In this document: positions 9,722 through 19,283 of the stretch, one piece after another
Layout of the letters: every line of letters starts with the position of its first letter
Numbering within the stretch: the first letter of the stretch is position 1
Position numbers and translations under genes: made by a program
The notes under the pieces: generated by a model
Seen by the model: the letters and a program-made list of their open reading frames with translations, nothing else
Databases searched by the model: none
Told to the model about the DNA's origin: nothing
Assembly (NCBI RefSeq): GCF_900156375.1
Contig: NZ_FTNK01000007.1
Coordinates: forward strand, 62,001-126,000
DNA length: 64,000 nucleotides
Reading direction: 5' to 3'
DNA from: Paenibacillus macquariensis
GTDB lineage: Bacteria > Bacillota > Bacilli > Paenibacillales > Paenibacillaceae

Positions 9722-10405
9722 TTAAGCCCCAAACATCACCATAAACATATTTATAAAATTCACATACATCGTCCTAGCCGCGGTATACAGTGGAGAAATT
9801 GTATATGTCTGAAGTCCTGGAATAAACAAAATCATCAAAAATATTAACATCGACCACTGTTCGACCTTCTGTAACTTACCTCTAACTTCACGTGGTACGA
9901 CGTCTTCGAGCACACGGTACCCATCCAATGGAGGTAATGGGATAAGATTAAATAGAAATAGGAAAAAATTCATAATGATAATAAAGTAAAACAAGGTCGC
10001 CGTCGCTTCAGCTAATTTCAGATTCGTAATGGAATCCAGAACACCGAATTGAACTAGACCTGCATAAATCAATGATCCCACTACACCGAGTACGAAATTG
10101 CTAAGCGGTCCTGCAATCGACACAATGACGCCCATAAGCCGCGGACGATCGAAATTGTCACGGTTCACAGGAACAGGTCTTGCCCAACCAAATCCAGCGA
10201 TGACTAACAATATAATACCAAATAAATCAAAATGAACAGCCGGATTCAAGGTCACTCGTCCTAACAACTTAGCCGTTGGGTCACCGAATTTATTCGCAAA
10301 ATAAGCATGCGAGAACTCATGTACCGTAAAAGCCAACATGATCGCTATTAAGAAAAATGGCATTTTGTCAATCGGATAAATCAATATTTTATTTAGAAAC
10401 TCCAT
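9722..10405 (-). CDS. Site-2 protease family zinc metalloprotease (M50)
   Basis: A 227-residue polytopic membrane protease of the M50 family (YwhC-like). The zinc motif HEFSH is at residues 29-33 within the first long hydrophobic segment, followed by GDPTAK. The second motif region reads NLIPLPPLDGYRVL, giving the metal-ligand aspartate. Five or six hydrophobic segments are seen. It sits between prmA (2-base gap) and rsmE, so it is probably cotranscribed with two rRNA/ribosomal-protein methyltransferases. The physiological substrate is unknown. Confidence 0.88.
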   Translation of the reverse strand: MEFLNKILIYPIDKMPFFLIAIMLAFTVHEFSHAYFANKFGDPTAKLLGRVTLNPAVHFDLFGIILLVIAGFGWARPVPVNRDNFDRPRLMGVIVSIAGPLSNFVLGVVGSLIYAGLVQFGVLDSITNLKLAEATATLFYFIIIMNFFLFLFNLIPLPPLDGYRVLEDVVPREVRGKLQKVEQWSMLIFLMILFIPGLQTYTISPLYTAARTMYVNFINMFMVMFGA

Positions 10406-10407
10406 AC

Positions 10408-11376
10408 TTACCTCTTTCTAGCCACAAAGGCAATCCATTCTTCTTCGCGATTCACATCGATAATTTCAAAATTGGCGAGCTTAAGTGCCTCTTGAACAAC
10501 ATGTTCTTTATTTTTGTAAATTCCAGATGTTATAAATATTCCATCAGGCTCCAACACTTGGTACACATCATCAATCAGTAATAAAATAATCTCAGCTAGA
10601 ATATTTGCAACAACCATATTAACAGGCACGGTCACACCTAAATTCACACCTTCTGATTGGTGCTTAAATACGGAAAGAAGGTCACTTTCTTTAACCGTAA
10701 TACGATCTTCCATGCCATTAAAAGCAGTATTCTCCTTAGCACTATGAACTGCAACAGGATCCAAATCAACAGCCAAAACATGCTTTGCACCAAGTAGTAT
10801 GGCTCCGATAGCCAATATACCTGACCCCGTTCCGACGTCGATAATCTCTTCGCCGCCTTTAATCACATTCTCTAACGTGCGTAGACAAAGAGATGTGGTC
10901 GGGTGCGCACCCGTACCAAATGCCATTCCCGGATCTAAATGAATAAGCTTCTCATCTTCAGATTCAGGAGTATATTCTTCCCATGTTGGCTTTATCGTTA
11001 GGGTCTTGGATACACGCAAAGGCTTAAAATATTTCTTCCATGCATCAGCCCAATCTTCTTCATTGACTGTTTTGCTCTCATATCGAACATCACCAATATC
11101 AACATACTCACCCAGCTCTTCGATCCGCTGTTTCAATGTTAGCATAATCGAATCAAGCTCCAATTCCAAAGAGAAATAGCCTTTAATCTCAGCCTGACCT
11201 TCTGGAATGTTATTAAGTGGCACATCATATAGCTCGCCATATTTCGTATCCCGTACTTTATTTAACGTTCCTGATTCTTCAATGGACACGCCACCCGCTC
11301 CTGCCTCGTGCAGGAAATTAGAAATCATTTCAACTGATTCTTCCGTGGTATGTATCGTAAACTCATGCCATAACAT
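10408..11376 (-). CDS. prmA: Ribosomal protein L11 methyltransferase
   Basis: PrmA trimethylates ribosomal protein L11. The C-terminal domain carries the SAM motif IDVGTGSGILAIGA, and DPGMAFGTGAHPTT precedes it as in the family; VVANILAEII corresponds to the catalytic NILA motif. I placed the start at the ATG of MLWHEFTIHTTEE (322 residues), because GAGGGGG precedes it and this matches the normal PrmA N-terminus. A longer in-frame version adds 25 unlikely residues. Confidence 0.95.
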   Translation of the reverse strand: MLWHEFTIHTTEESVEMISNFLHEAGAGGVSIEESGTLNKVRDTKYGELYDVPLNNIPEGQAEIKGYFSLELELDSIMLTLKQRIEELGEYVDIGDVRYESKTVNEEDWADAWKKYFKPLRVSKTLTIKPTWEEYTPESEDEKLIHLDPGMAFGTGAHPTTSLCLRTLENVIKGGEEIIDVGTGSGILAIGAILLGAKHVLAVDLDPVAVHSAKENTAFNGMEDRITVKESDLLSVFKHQSEGVNLGVTVPVNMVVANILAEIILLLIDDVYQVLEPDGIFITSGIYKNKEHVVQEALKLANFEIIDVNREEEWIAFVARKR

Positions 11377-11465
11377 TATGTAAATATCCCCCTCGTACTT
11401 TTGCATAAATATCATTGTACTATACAAAGAGTTCTGTGTACAAAATTTCAACTAGATAATTAAAC

Positions 11466-11497
11466 GGCTATGTCGTCCTTCTATAGACGACATAGCC
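11466..11497 (-). terminator. Hairpin between the yfhD-like gene and prmA
   Basis: A perfect 12-bp inverted repeat (GGCTATGTCGTC / GACGACATAGCC) with an 8-base loop. The minus-strand T-tract is short (GTTTAATT), so termination may be partial. Confidence 0.65.
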
Positions 11498-11547
11498 ATA
11501 TTCTAATCCATTACGTCCCTTATCCACTCATGATCCAAGTAAAGGAT

Positions 11548-11739
11548 CTATTTTTCATCACGATTCATTCTTTTTAACTGACGTCCATCTGCTGCTTCAC
11601 TTCTTCTTATCGCTTCAACATCTTCATGATCCGCTTCCAGAGCTGAGAACTCGACGTCTTCTTGTTTGGCAGACATCAGTTCAATAATCTTCTCTGTCTT
11701 TGTCATTTCCACATTCTTCTCGTGCGTATATTCACTCAT
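11548..11739 (-). CDS. YfhD-family small protein
   Basis: A 63-residue, highly charged protein. The segment DVEFSALEADHEDVEAIRRS with AADGRQ after it resembles the YfhD family (PF14151), small acidic proteins common in Bacillales and without an assigned role. The start follows GAGGAAGGAAGG. No membrane segment or cysteine is present. Confidence 0.65.
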   Translation of the reverse strand: MSEYTHEKNVEMTKTEKIIELMSAKQEDVEFSALEADHEDVEAIRRSEAADGRQLKRMNRDEK

Positions 11740-11775
11740 TTCATTTAACCTTCCTTCCTCAAATTTAAGCTAAGA

Positions 11776-12075
11776 CTACACCATGCCCCCAGCCTCTTCA
11801 ATAATGCGCATGGCTTGATCGAAAGAATCATTCTCTGTCACTACGGTTAGTAGAATATCAAATCCTCTCGTCCCATCTTGACCTCTATCACTCATGCCGC
11901 CACTCACTGCAGAAGTAGCCGTCAGAATTCCTTCGGAAGGATTAAGATCACCTCCCATGTACGAACCAAATCGATTAATGGACATATCAACAACACGTAA
12001 TGACGCAAGCTTTCGTGATACCTGATCTGCTTCTTCGGGACTTTTGAAATAAGCTAGAATATTTCTTTCCCCCAT
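11776..12075 (-). CDS. Conserved small protein of unknown function
   Basis: A 99-residue protein starting MGERNILAYF. Two alternating strand-helix blocks (NILAYFKSPEEADQVSRKLA and ILLTVVTENDSFDQAMRIIE) flank a Gly/Ser-rich centre, suggesting a small ferredoxin-like or general-stress-type fold. I do not recognise a named family. It lies between dnaJ and the yfhD-like gene on the same strand, after the dnaJ terminator. Confidence 0.7.
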   Translation of the reverse strand: MGERNILAYFKSPEEADQVSRKLASLRVVDMSINRFGSYMGGDLNPSEGILTATSAVSGGMSDRGQDGTRGFDILLTVVTENDSFDQAMRIIEEAGGMV

Positions 12076-12150
12076 CTTTAATACTCACCTACGCTTTCAT
12101 ACCCCTAGGTTACCGCTCTATTCTTCTAATTATGCGTGTTAACAAATGCA

Positions 12151-12180
12151 AAAAAAGCTCAGCCATAAAGGCTGAGCTTT
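12151..12180 (-). terminator. Terminator of the dnaK operon
   Basis: AAAGCTCAGCC / GGCTGAGCTTT forms an 11-bp stem with a 5-base loop. On the minus strand it ends in a run of seven T. It lies about 40 bases after the dnaJ stop. Confidence 0.92.
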
Positions 12181-12218
12181 CAATTTCTATGCAATGCTTT
12201 TGATAAGTTAATAATGGA

Positions 12219-13334
12219 TCAATCTCCGCGGAAAGCCTTCTTCACACGATCAAAGAATGATTGTTCATGTTCATGTGTCTTTTCTCCATCTAAAGAAGCA
12301 ATTTGGCGAAGTAAATCTTTTTGCTCATCGCTTAGATTACTTGGCGTAACGATCACGACTTTAACATGCTGATCTCCTTGGCCGATACCACGAAGACGTG
12401 GCACTCCCTTACCTCTGAGACGGAAGAATGTACCTGTCTGAGTACCTGCTGGAATCTTAAGCTTCACTTTTTCTGTTAATGTCGGAATTTCAACATCATC
12501 ACCTAAGGCAGCTTGAGCAAAAGTCAGCGGGATCTCGCAATAAACATCGTCCCCTTCACGTTCAAAGAACTCATGAGCTTTGACGCGAATAACAATATAT
12601 AGGTCACCTGATGGACCCCCACGTACTCCGCCTTCACCTTCACCCGTCATCCGTAGTTGTGCTCCATCATCTACACCAGCAGGGATCTTAACATGAATTT
12701 TACGTTGTTTTTTAACTTTACCTTGTCCTTGGCAAGTTGTACAACGTTCCTTAATGATTTTACCGTTACCACTACAAGTCGAACAAGTACGGCGATTCAC
12801 CATACGTCCGAATGGTGTATTCTGCACGACTTCTTCTTGTCCACTACCATGACACACATGACAAGTCTGAGGTTTCGTACCAGGCTTAGCACCCGAACCA
12901 TGACATGTATCACAATTCTCCGTACGTGGAATAGTAATATCATTTTCTTTTCCAAATACAGCTTCTTTGAACTCGATTGTCATCGTGTACTGTAGATCGT
13001 TCCCACGTTGTGGTGCATTCGGATCACGCCGTCCGCCGCCACCAAAGAACATATCAAATATATCACCCATACCACCACCGAAGTCACCACCACCAGAGAA
13101 TCCACCTTGGTTAGAATCAACATGTCCATATTGATCATATCCGGCTCTCTTCTGCCCATCACTTAGAACGTCATAGGCTTCTTTAACTTCTTTAAACTTC
13201 GTTTCAGCATCATCGGCCTTGTTCACATCTGGATGATATTGTCGTGCAAGTTTGCGATAGGCCTTCTTAATTTCTTCATCTGGTGCGCTTTTGCTAACGC
13301 CCAGCACTTCGTAATAATCGCGCTTTTCAGCCAC
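12219..13334 (-). CDS. dnaJ: Chaperone DnaJ
   Basis: Hsp40 co-chaperone of DnaK, 371 residues. The N-terminal J domain carries HPD ([11 protein letters not shown]), followed by a Gly/Phe-rich linker and four CxxCxGxG zinc repeats ([32 protein letters not shown]). I chose the GTG start at 13334 ([12 protein letters not shown]), preceded by GGGGTGG, because an upstream extension to 13448 adds 38 residues unlike any DnaJ. It is the last gene of hrcA-cpn-grpE-dnaK-dnaJ. Confidence 0.96.
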   Translation of the reverse strand: MAEKRDYYEVLGVSKSAPDEEIKKAYRKLARQYHPDVNKADDAETKFKEVKEAYDVLSDGQKRAGYDQYGHVDSNQGGFSGGGDFGGGMGDIFDMFFGGGGRRDPNAPQRGNDLQYTMTIEFKEAVFGKENDITIPRTENCDTCHGSGAKPGTKPQTCHVCHGSGQEEVVQNTPFGRMVNRRTCSTCSGNGKIIKERCTTCQGQGKVKKQRKIHVKIPAGVDDGAQLRMTGEGEGGVRGGPSGDLYIVIRVKAHEFFEREGDDVYCEIPLTFAQAALGDDVEIPTLTEKVKLKIPAGTQTGTFFRLRGKGVPRLRGIGQGDQHVKVVIVTPSNLSDEQKDLLRQIASLDGEKTHEHEQSFFDRVKKAFRGD

Positions 13335-13392
13335 TCTTCCACCCCATACCATCTTATTTATCTTATAAATAGTTGCTGTATTCATTGTAACA

Positions 13393-13440
13393 AAGGGAAA
13401 GCCAAAGCACGGGATGCCCCAGCTTTGACCTTCCCCTTTT
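13393..13440 (-). terminator. Imperfect hairpin between dnaK and dnaJ
   Basis: AAAGGG…CAAAGC…GGG pairs with CCC…GCTTTG…CCCTTT, giving a long imperfect stem in the 140-base dnaK-dnaJ gap. The minus-strand T-tract is weak (TTTGTTAC). It may lower dnaJ expression relative to dnaK or protect the dnaK mRNA end. Confidence 0.55.
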
Positions 13441-13474
13441 CCTACCACAATTTATGAAGGAAACTTTCTATAGG

Positions 13475-15313
13475 TTACTCTTGTTTTTTATCTTCGTCAA
13501 CAACTTCGTAATCTGCATCAACAACATTATCCTTTTTAGCTCCGCCAGTTGCTTCGCCTTCAGCACCTTGCTCAGCCTCAGCAGCTTGCTCATACAACTT
13601 CATGGACAATTGTTGAACGATTTCAGTCAACTCTTCAGTTGCCTTAGTAATATCTTCAATGTTATCTGTTTCTAGAGCTGATTTCACTTTTTCTTTCGCT
13701 GTTTCAGCTTTTTCGATTTCAGATGCATCGATCTTCTCGCCTAGATCCTTAATCACTTTGTCTGTTGAGTAAACAAGTTGGTCAGCATTGTTCTTCGCTT
13801 CGATCAACTCTTTACGTAGACGATCCTCTTCCGCATGCTCTTCAGCATCCTTCATCATACGTTCTACTTCATCATCACTCAAACCACTTGAAGATGTGAT
13901 TGTAATCTTCTGAGTTTTATTTGTACCTTTATCTGTTGCAGATACGTTAACGATGCCGTTAGCGTCAATATCAAATGTAACTTCAATTTGTGGAATACCA
14001 CGTTGTGCTGGAGGAATATCTCCTAGCATAAAGCGTCCAAGCGTTTTGTTGCCAGCGGCCATTTGACGCTCACCTTGTAGAACGTGAATCTCAACACTTG
14101 GTTGATTATCTGCATAAGTAGAGAATACTTGGGATTTACTTGTAGGGATCGTAGTATTACGTTCGATCATCTTCGTAAATACACCACCTGCAGTTTCAAT
14201 ACCAAGGGACAATGGTGTTACATCAAGAAGAACTACGTCCTTCACGTCACCTGTCAATACGCCTGCTTGAACAGCTGCACCTAGTGCTACAACTTCATCC
14301 GGGTTAACGCCTTTATGAGGATCTTTACCTGTCAATTTCTTGATCGCATCTTGAACAGCAGGGATACGTGTAGATCCACCAACAAGAACGATTTTATCAA
14401 TATCGTTAGCAGTCATTCCAGCATCACTAAGCGCTTGACGAGTAGGTCCAAGCGTACGTTCAACCAAAGAAGCTGTCAATTCATCAAATTTAGCGCGAGT
14501 TAGGTTCATCTCTAAATGCTGTGGTACGCCGTCAACTACAGTGATGAACGGCAAGGAGATTGTTGTAGTTAATACACCAGACAATTCCTTTTTCGCTTTT
14601 TCTGCAGCATCTTTCAAACGTTGAACAGCCGCTTTATCTTTACCTAGATCGATACCTTGATCTTTCTTGAATTCACTTACTAGATGATCAATAACGAGTT
14701 GGTCAAAGTCATCCCCACCAAGACGGTTATCACCACTTGTTGCTTTTACTTCAAAGAAACCATCGCCTAGTTCAAGGATAGATACGTCAAATGTACCGCC
14801 ACCAAGGTCATACACGAGAATCGTGTGATCTTCTGTCTTCTCCATACCATATGCAAGTGCTGCAGCTGTAGGCTCATTGACAATACGTAGAACTTCAAGA
14901 CCGGCAATTTTACCAGCGTCTTTTGTTGCTTGACGTTGACTATCATTGAAATAAGCAGGAACTGTAATAACCGCTTGCGTAACAGTCTGTCCTAAGTATG
15001 CTTCTGCATCTGATTTAAGCTTCTGTAGAATAATCGCAGAAATCTCTTGTGCAGTATAATCTTTACCATCGATTTGTTCTTTATGATCTGTACCAATATG
15101 ACGTTTGATCGACATAATTGTACGATCAGGGTTAGTGATCGATTGACGTTTTGCTGTTTCACCAACAATACGTTCTCCGTCTTTCTTAAAACCTACAACC
15201 GATGGTGTTGTGCGTGCGCCTTCTGGATTCGGAATAACTACGGCTTCGCCGCCTTCCATAACTGCAACACATGAGTTCGTTGTACCTAAGTCAATTCCAA
15301 TTACTTTACTCAT
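13475..15313 (-). CDS. dnaK: Chaperone DnaK (Hsp70)
   Basis: The 612-residue Hsp70 chaperone. The N-terminal ATPase domain begins [17 protein letters not shown] and contains the second and third Hsp70 signatures ([14 protein letters not shown] and [13 protein letters not shown]). The substrate-binding domain and helical lid follow, and the C-terminus ends [14 protein letters not shown], an EEVD-like acidic tail. It is cotranscribed with grpE and dnaJ and presumably controlled by HrcA at the upstream CIRCE. Confidence 0.98.
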   Translation of the reverse strand: MSKVIGIDLGTTNSCVAVMEGGEAVVIPNPEGARTTPSVVGFKKDGERIVGETAKRQSITNPDRTIMSIKRHIGTDHKEQIDGKDYTAQEISAIILQKLKSDAEAYLGQTVTQAVITVPAYFNDSQRQATKDAGKIAGLEVLRIVNEPTAAALAYGMEKTEDHTILVYDLGGGTFDVSILELGDGFFEVKATSGDNRLGGDDFDQLVIDHLVSEFKKDQGIDLGKDKAAVQRLKDAAEKAKKELSGVLTTTISLPFITVVDGVPQHLEMNLTRAKFDELTASLVERTLGPTRQALSDAGMTANDIDKIVLVGGSTRIPAVQDAIKKLTGKDPHKGVNPDEVVALGAAVQAGVLTGDVKDVVLLDVTPLSLGIETAGGVFTKMIERNTTIPTSKSQVFSTYADNQPSVEIHVLQGERQMAAGNKTLGRFMLGDIPPAQRGIPQIEVTFDIDANGIVNVSATDKGTNKTQKITITSSSGLSDDEVERMMKDAEEHAEEDRLRKELIEAKNNADQLVYSTDKVIKDLGEKIDASEIEKAETAKEKVKSALETDNIEDITKATEELTEIVQQLSMKLYEQAAEAEQGAEGEATGGAKKDNVVDADYEVVDEDKKQE

Positions 15314-15389
15314 AATAAAATTCCTCCTTCAATGTGGTCATCATTGTAATTCTATTTATCATTTATTTAGAAATAATTCTAATCAACAA

Positions 15390-15953
15390 CTATTGACTTA
15401 CTTTTACCATTGCGGGACGAAGTACTTTATCCTTCAACATATAACCCTTTTGAATTTCTTCAACAACGGTACCTTCTGGGTATTCTTCACTCTCAACTTG
15501 CATAATAGCTTGATGGAATTCAGGGTTGAATGGTTGACCCACACTGTCCATAGGAACTAAACCTTCTGCCTGTAGTACACCTTCCAATTGACGATAAATC
15601 ATATTCATCCCTTTTGAGAAAGACTCATTTAAGTTATCTTCAACAACTGTGCTAAACGCTCGATCAAAGTTATCCACAATTGGCAAAAGCTCAGTAATCA
15701 GCTTAGTAGATGCGTATTTAGCGAATTCTTCTTTCTCTTTCTGCGTACGCTTGCGATAGTTATCGAAATCCGCTTGAGTACGTAGAACACGTTGTTGATT
15801 CTCATCCGCTAATGCTTGTAGACGCTCCAGCTCAAGCGTAGATACGAGTTCTTGTTCAAGCGAAGACGTTGATTGTTCCTCATTTAGTTCTTCAACGATT
15901 TCAGTAATTGTATCTTCTGGAACCGTGTTAATGTCCTGTTGTTCTTCTTTCAT
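15390..15953 (-). CDS. grpE: Nucleotide exchange factor GrpE
   Basis: Nucleotide exchange factor for DnaK, 187 residues. An acidic, disordered N-terminus of about 45 residues leads into a long coiled coil (LQALADENQQRVLRTQADFD), then the signature NFDRAFS and a beta domain ending KVLRPAMVKVSQ. It lies 76 bases upstream of dnaK and 88 bases downstream of the chaperonin gene. A GGAGGTGAAG ribosome site precedes the ATG. Confidence 0.97.
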   Translation of the reverse strand: MKEEQQDINTVPEDTITEIVEELNEEQSTSSLEQELVSTLELERLQALADENQQRVLRTQADFDNYRKRTQKEKEEFAKYASTKLITELLPIVDNFDRAFSTVVEDNLNESFSKGMNMIYRQLEGVLQAEGLVPMDSVGQPFNPEFHQAIMQVESEEYPEGTVVEEIQKGYMLKDKVLRPAMVKVSQ

Positions 15954-16041
15954 GATGTCTTCACCTCCTTAGGAAACTTTAAAATGAATTCATTACAAAT
16001 TTTGATTATGTTATATGAGTTCAATAAGAATAACGGTAATC

Positions 16042-17595
16042 CTAATCGTTCAACCGTCCATCTTCTTCCCTCATCTTAATCACATTATGAATACGAAGCA
16101 CTGCTGTTGCGACTTCCCCAGCAGCTTTCAGTCCATGAGACTTGACGAGAGCAGGATCAATAATTCCAGCAAGCTCATAATTAATTACGAGTCCAGTATC
16201 ACAATCGATTCCCATGCTGTCGCTATTCTCTGCAATCTGAGCTGCACGAGCTTCCTCTAATTTCTCAAGAGGATTATAACCGGCGTTCAGCAAAATCTGG
16301 GACATAGGCTTTCTTAAGGCTGCTGCAACTGCAGCAATACCGTATGCCTCCATACCTGTAACGATTTCCCGGTGACGTTCCAATTCATAGGAAACAGCCA
16401 ACTCAGTTGTGCCTCCACCAGGCAGCACGCCTCCTGATACGGCAGCCTGTAAGGCAGATGCCGCATCTCCTGCGATCCGTGCTGATTCTCCCACGATTTC
16501 GGCTGTACTTGCTCCAACAACAACAGTCACGAATGGTTCCTGACTACTTTCTTGGGCTTGCATACGAACACGCTCAAGCTCTTCATCATAAGCGACTCGT
16601 GGTGAGCTTCCTAAAACACGTTGCAGTTGTTCTGGATCTTTATGTAACGCAGTACGTCTAACAGGAACGGCGCCCGTCATTTCACATACTCGGCTTAGAT
16701 CAACACGGCTAATGCGCTGAATGACAAGTATACCATGATCCAGACAGAACTGTTCAGCATCAGGATGAATCCCACGTTCCAACAAGATGACACCCACACC
16801 CAGATGAGTCAAGTTCATTAACTCTCTGCCGAACTGTTCCCTTAACTCCATATAACGAGCAAATCCTGCTTCGGTTGTTAATACTTCTTCATCTAAGGTT
16901 TCTGGTTCTAACGCATCTTGAAGTACTAATACTCGAATATCTTTTAGAACTTTATTCCCAAGAAAATGCATTGGCTTTTGGCGCAATAACAAACCTTCGA
17001 ATACTTCATTGTTAGCTTTCTCAATCGCAATCACACAATCCGCCAAATGAAACGTAGGATCCTTAAGCCTTTCCATGCCCACCTTTAAAGCGGCTTCCAT
17101 GACAAGCTTCACGATATCTCTTCGCTCTCTTCCAGCAACATAAGCTGTTTTCTCTAACAAGGGATCCATGAGGCCTGTAATCTTTCTAGTTCGACGTTCC
17201 ATTGACTCAATAGCGAATTCGATTCCCTGTTGCATTCCTGAGACGACTTTGGAGGCCGGAACTCCCTTCACAATCTGAGCAACCCCTTCTTGCACTAGCG
17301 CACCCGCTAATACCGTTGCTGAGGTTGTGCCGTCTCCTACTTTTCGTTGCTGAGATCGAGCTACCTGAATAAGTAAGCTTGCAGCAGGATGACTTACGTC
17401 TATTCTGTCCAAAATAGTGACGCCATCGTTGGTAATGATTACTTCTCCTCTGGCACCCACAAGCATAACATCTAGTCCCTTAGGACCGAGTGTACCTTCG
17501 ACCGCAGAAGTAATGGCGCGGACTGCATTGCTGTTGTTAAGCAAGGTTGCGTATCGCTCCTCACCTTCACGAACGGGTTGCTGTCCCTGGCTCAT
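16042..17595 (-). CDS. Group II-like (group III) TCP-1/cpn60 chaperonin in the dnaK operon
   Basis: A 517-residue chaperonin resembling archaeal thermosome/TCP-1 subunits more than GroEL. Motifs read in order: LGPKG (36-40), NDGVTIL (56-62), GDGTTSATVLAGALV (from 87), PGGGTTELAVSYELER near 400, and the C-terminal GIDCDTGLV…GIIDPALVKS…AVLRIHNVIKM. These are the ATP-binding and group II C-terminal signatures. It lies between hrcA (13-base gap) and grpE. Family knowledge: archaeal-type chaperonins in dnaK operons of some Firmicutes were named group III, first from Carboxydothermus; they close with a built-in lid and need no GroES. Heat-shock control by HrcA is inferred from position. Confidence 0.9.
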   Translation of the reverse strand: MSQGQQPVREGEERYATLLNNSNAVRAITSAVEGTLGPKGLDVMLVGARGEVIITNDGVTILDRIDVSHPAASLLIQVARSQQRKVGDGTTSATVLAGALVQEGVAQIVKGVPASKVVSGMQQGIEFAIESMERRTRKITGLMDPLLEKTAYVAGRERRDIVKLVMEAALKVGMERLKDPTFHLADCVIAIEKANNEVFEGLLLRQKPMHFLGNKVLKDIRVLVLQDALEPETLDEEVLTTEAGFARYMELREQFGRELMNLTHLGVGVILLERGIHPDAEQFCLDHGILVIQRISRVDLSRVCEMTGAVPVRRTALHKDPEQLQRVLGSSPRVAYDEELERVRMQAQESSQEPFVTVVVGASTAEIVGESARIAGDAASALQAAVSGGVLPGGGTTELAVSYELERHREIVTGMEAYGIAAVAAALRKPMSQILLNAGYNPLEKLEEARAAQIAENSDSMGIDCDTGLVINYELAGIIDPALVKSHGLKAAGEVATAVLRIHNVIKMREEDGRLND

Positions 17596-17608
17596 TTATT
17601 CTCACTCC

Positions 17609-18640
17609 CTATTTGTACCAATGTGATAATAACGTTGTCAAATCCTTTGAAATAATCTCCATAATACTCATGACTCTGGCATATTCCATCCGAGTAGGTC
17701 CTAATATACCAATGGTACCTAGGGACTCTCCTTCTAGTGAGTAGGTAGCCGTAATTAAGCTACAGTTGGCGAAGGCTTGATGATCATTCTCTGTACCAAT
17801 TCTTACTTGAATGCCACTTTCTCCAGCGGTTGGCGTCATCATTTTCATGAGTGTAGGTGTTTCTGCAAGTAAATCAAGAATATCTTTGACTTTATCAACA
17901 TCTTTAAATTCGGGTTGCGTGAGCATATTCGTTGTTCCACTTAAATACACTTGGTGATCATGTTCACTATCCAGTACAGAATCCAGTACGATGAGCAACT
18001 CTTCGTAATGAGATGTATATCTCTCAAGCTCTTGGGCCACTTCGGAATACAAACGAGATTTCAACTTGAAAAGTGGCACATTAACTAACTTGCTATTAAG
18101 CAGATTCACCACTTTCTCCATTTCCGAAACAGATACCCCTGCGGGAATAGCTACTGTCTTATTCTCTACCTGCCCAGTGCTTGTTACGATAATAGCCACT
18201 GCTGTCGTCTCATTAAGAGGCAGCAACTGAAAGTGACGTAAAGACGTATGAAACACTTCTGGTCCAAGCAAAATGGATGTGTAGTTCGTCATATGAGAAA
18301 GAATCATAGCTGATTGTTGGATGACCTGCTCCATGACATTCAGTTTTTCTGCAAAAAAAGTTCGAATCGTGTTTAGTTCAGCTGGTGCGATAGAATTCCA
18401 AGGAGTCATGTGATCCACGTAATAACGGTAGCCTTTATGTGAAGGTATTCTACCAGCAGAAGTATGGGGTTGTTCAAGAAATCCCAATTCTTCTAAATCG
18501 GCCATTTCATTACGTATGGTAGCTGGGCTATACCCAACATCAGGTCTCTTGGAAATGCTGCGAGAACCGACAGGTTCGGCAGAACGGATATAATCGTCAA
18601 CAATAACATTCAATATCATTCTTTGGCGTTCGGTTAACAA
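17609..18640 (-). CDS. hrcA: Heat-inducible transcription repressor HrcA
   Basis: A 343-residue repressor that binds CIRCE and silences heat-shock operons. The winged-helix N-terminus is clear (LTERQRMILNVIVDDYIRSA, EPVGSR, SPATIRNEMADLEELGFL), followed by the HTSAGRIPSHKGYRYYVD signature and the GAF-like dimerisation region. The start is TTG at 18640, preceded by AGGAGAAAG. It is the first gene of the operon and lies just downstream of a CIRCE element, so it is autoregulated. Confidence 0.97.
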   Translation of the reverse strand: MLTERQRMILNVIVDDYIRSAEPVGSRSISKRPDVGYSPATIRNEMADLEELGFLEQPHTSAGRIPSHKGYRYYVDHMTPWNSIAPAELNTIRTFFAEKLNVMEQVIQQSAMILSHMTNYTSILLGPEVFHTSLRHFQLLPLNETTAVAIIVTSTGQVENKTVAIPAGVSVSEMEKVVNLLNSKLVNVPLFKLKSRLYSEVAQELERYTSHYEELLIVLDSVLDSEHDHQVYLSGTTNMLTQPEFKDVDKVKDILDLLAETPTLMKMMTPTAGESGIQVRIGTENDHQAFANCSLITATYSLEGESLGTIGILGPTRMEYARVMSIMEIISKDLTTLLSHWYK

Positions 18641-18679
18641 CTCTTTCTCCTCCTCGCAGCTATCTGTATTCCATCGTCG

Positions 18680-18706
18680 TTAGCACTCACAAGCAATGAG
18701 TGCTAA
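18680..18706 (-). promoter_or_regulatory. CIRCE operator (HrcA-binding inverted repeat)
   Basis: TTAGCACTC, nine bases, GAGTGCTAA: an exact match to the CIRCE consensus. It lies 40 bases upstream of the hrcA start and should control hrcA-cpn-grpE-dnaK-dnaJ. Confidence 0.98.
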
Positions 18707-18748
18707 CTGCTAATACAAAAATACCAAACTGACCTAATTGTTGTCAAG

Positions 18749-19210
18749 TCAGTTCAGTATCTTAAGCACAGCTATCTCATCACAACAATGTTGTTTACTG
18801 CAGAAGACGCAGTCCGTCCACACCTTTTCCGGGAAAATTTCTTTCTCTACGACTTCAAATCCATTCTTTACAAAAAACGAAACTTCATATGTTAGAGCCA
18901 TTACTTTAGGAATGTTCTGCTGTCTTGCTTCCTCAATTAAGGCATCTACCAGCTTAGAACCAATTCCTTGGCCTTTATAGTCATCTAATATACCTAGTGA
19001 ACGGATCTCCACTAAATCAGTCCCAAGTCTGCATAATGAACCGCACCCGATCACTTCACCTAAGTTTTCTGCTACAACAAATTGATCCAGTTGTTGTTCC
19101 AATACCTTAATAGAACGCGGTAGCATAATTCCTTTTTTAGCATAGCCCTCAATCATAATAAAAAGATGTTCCACATCTGCTGGAACTGCTTTTCTGCATA
19201 ACACTGACAT
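18749..19210 (-). CDS. GNAT acetyltransferase, ArgA-like
   Basis: A 153-residue GCN5-family N-acetyltransferase. The acetyl-CoA loop reads VEIRSLGILDDYKGQGIGSK, with the R/Q-x-x-G-x-G/A pattern at KGQGIGSK. The C-terminal part (VSFFVKNGFEVVEKEIFPEK and a CVFCSKQHCC cysteine cluster) is the arrangement seen in stand-alone N-acetylglutamate-synthase-like acetyltransferases. It lies between hemW and CIRCE-hrcA. The substrate is not certain. Confidence 0.82.
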   Translation of the reverse strand: MSVLCRKAVPADVEHLFIMIEGYAKKGIMLPRSIKVLEQQLDQFVVAENLGEVIGCGSLCRLGTDLVEIRSLGILDDYKGQGIGSKLVDALIEEARQQNIPKVMALTYEVSFFVKNGFEVVEKEIFPEKVWTDCVFCSKQHCCDEIAVLKILN

Positions 19211-19283
19211 ACCTCTTCCCCCTTACACATGCTGCCAATCAATATGAATAAATATACAACAGCACGCATAAAAGTTCAAGACG

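Noticed and set aside
13335-13448. Longer DnaJ start
   Set aside because: The extra 38 residues resemble no J-domain protein and include the dnaK-dnaJ hairpin; GTG at 13334 has its own ribosome site.
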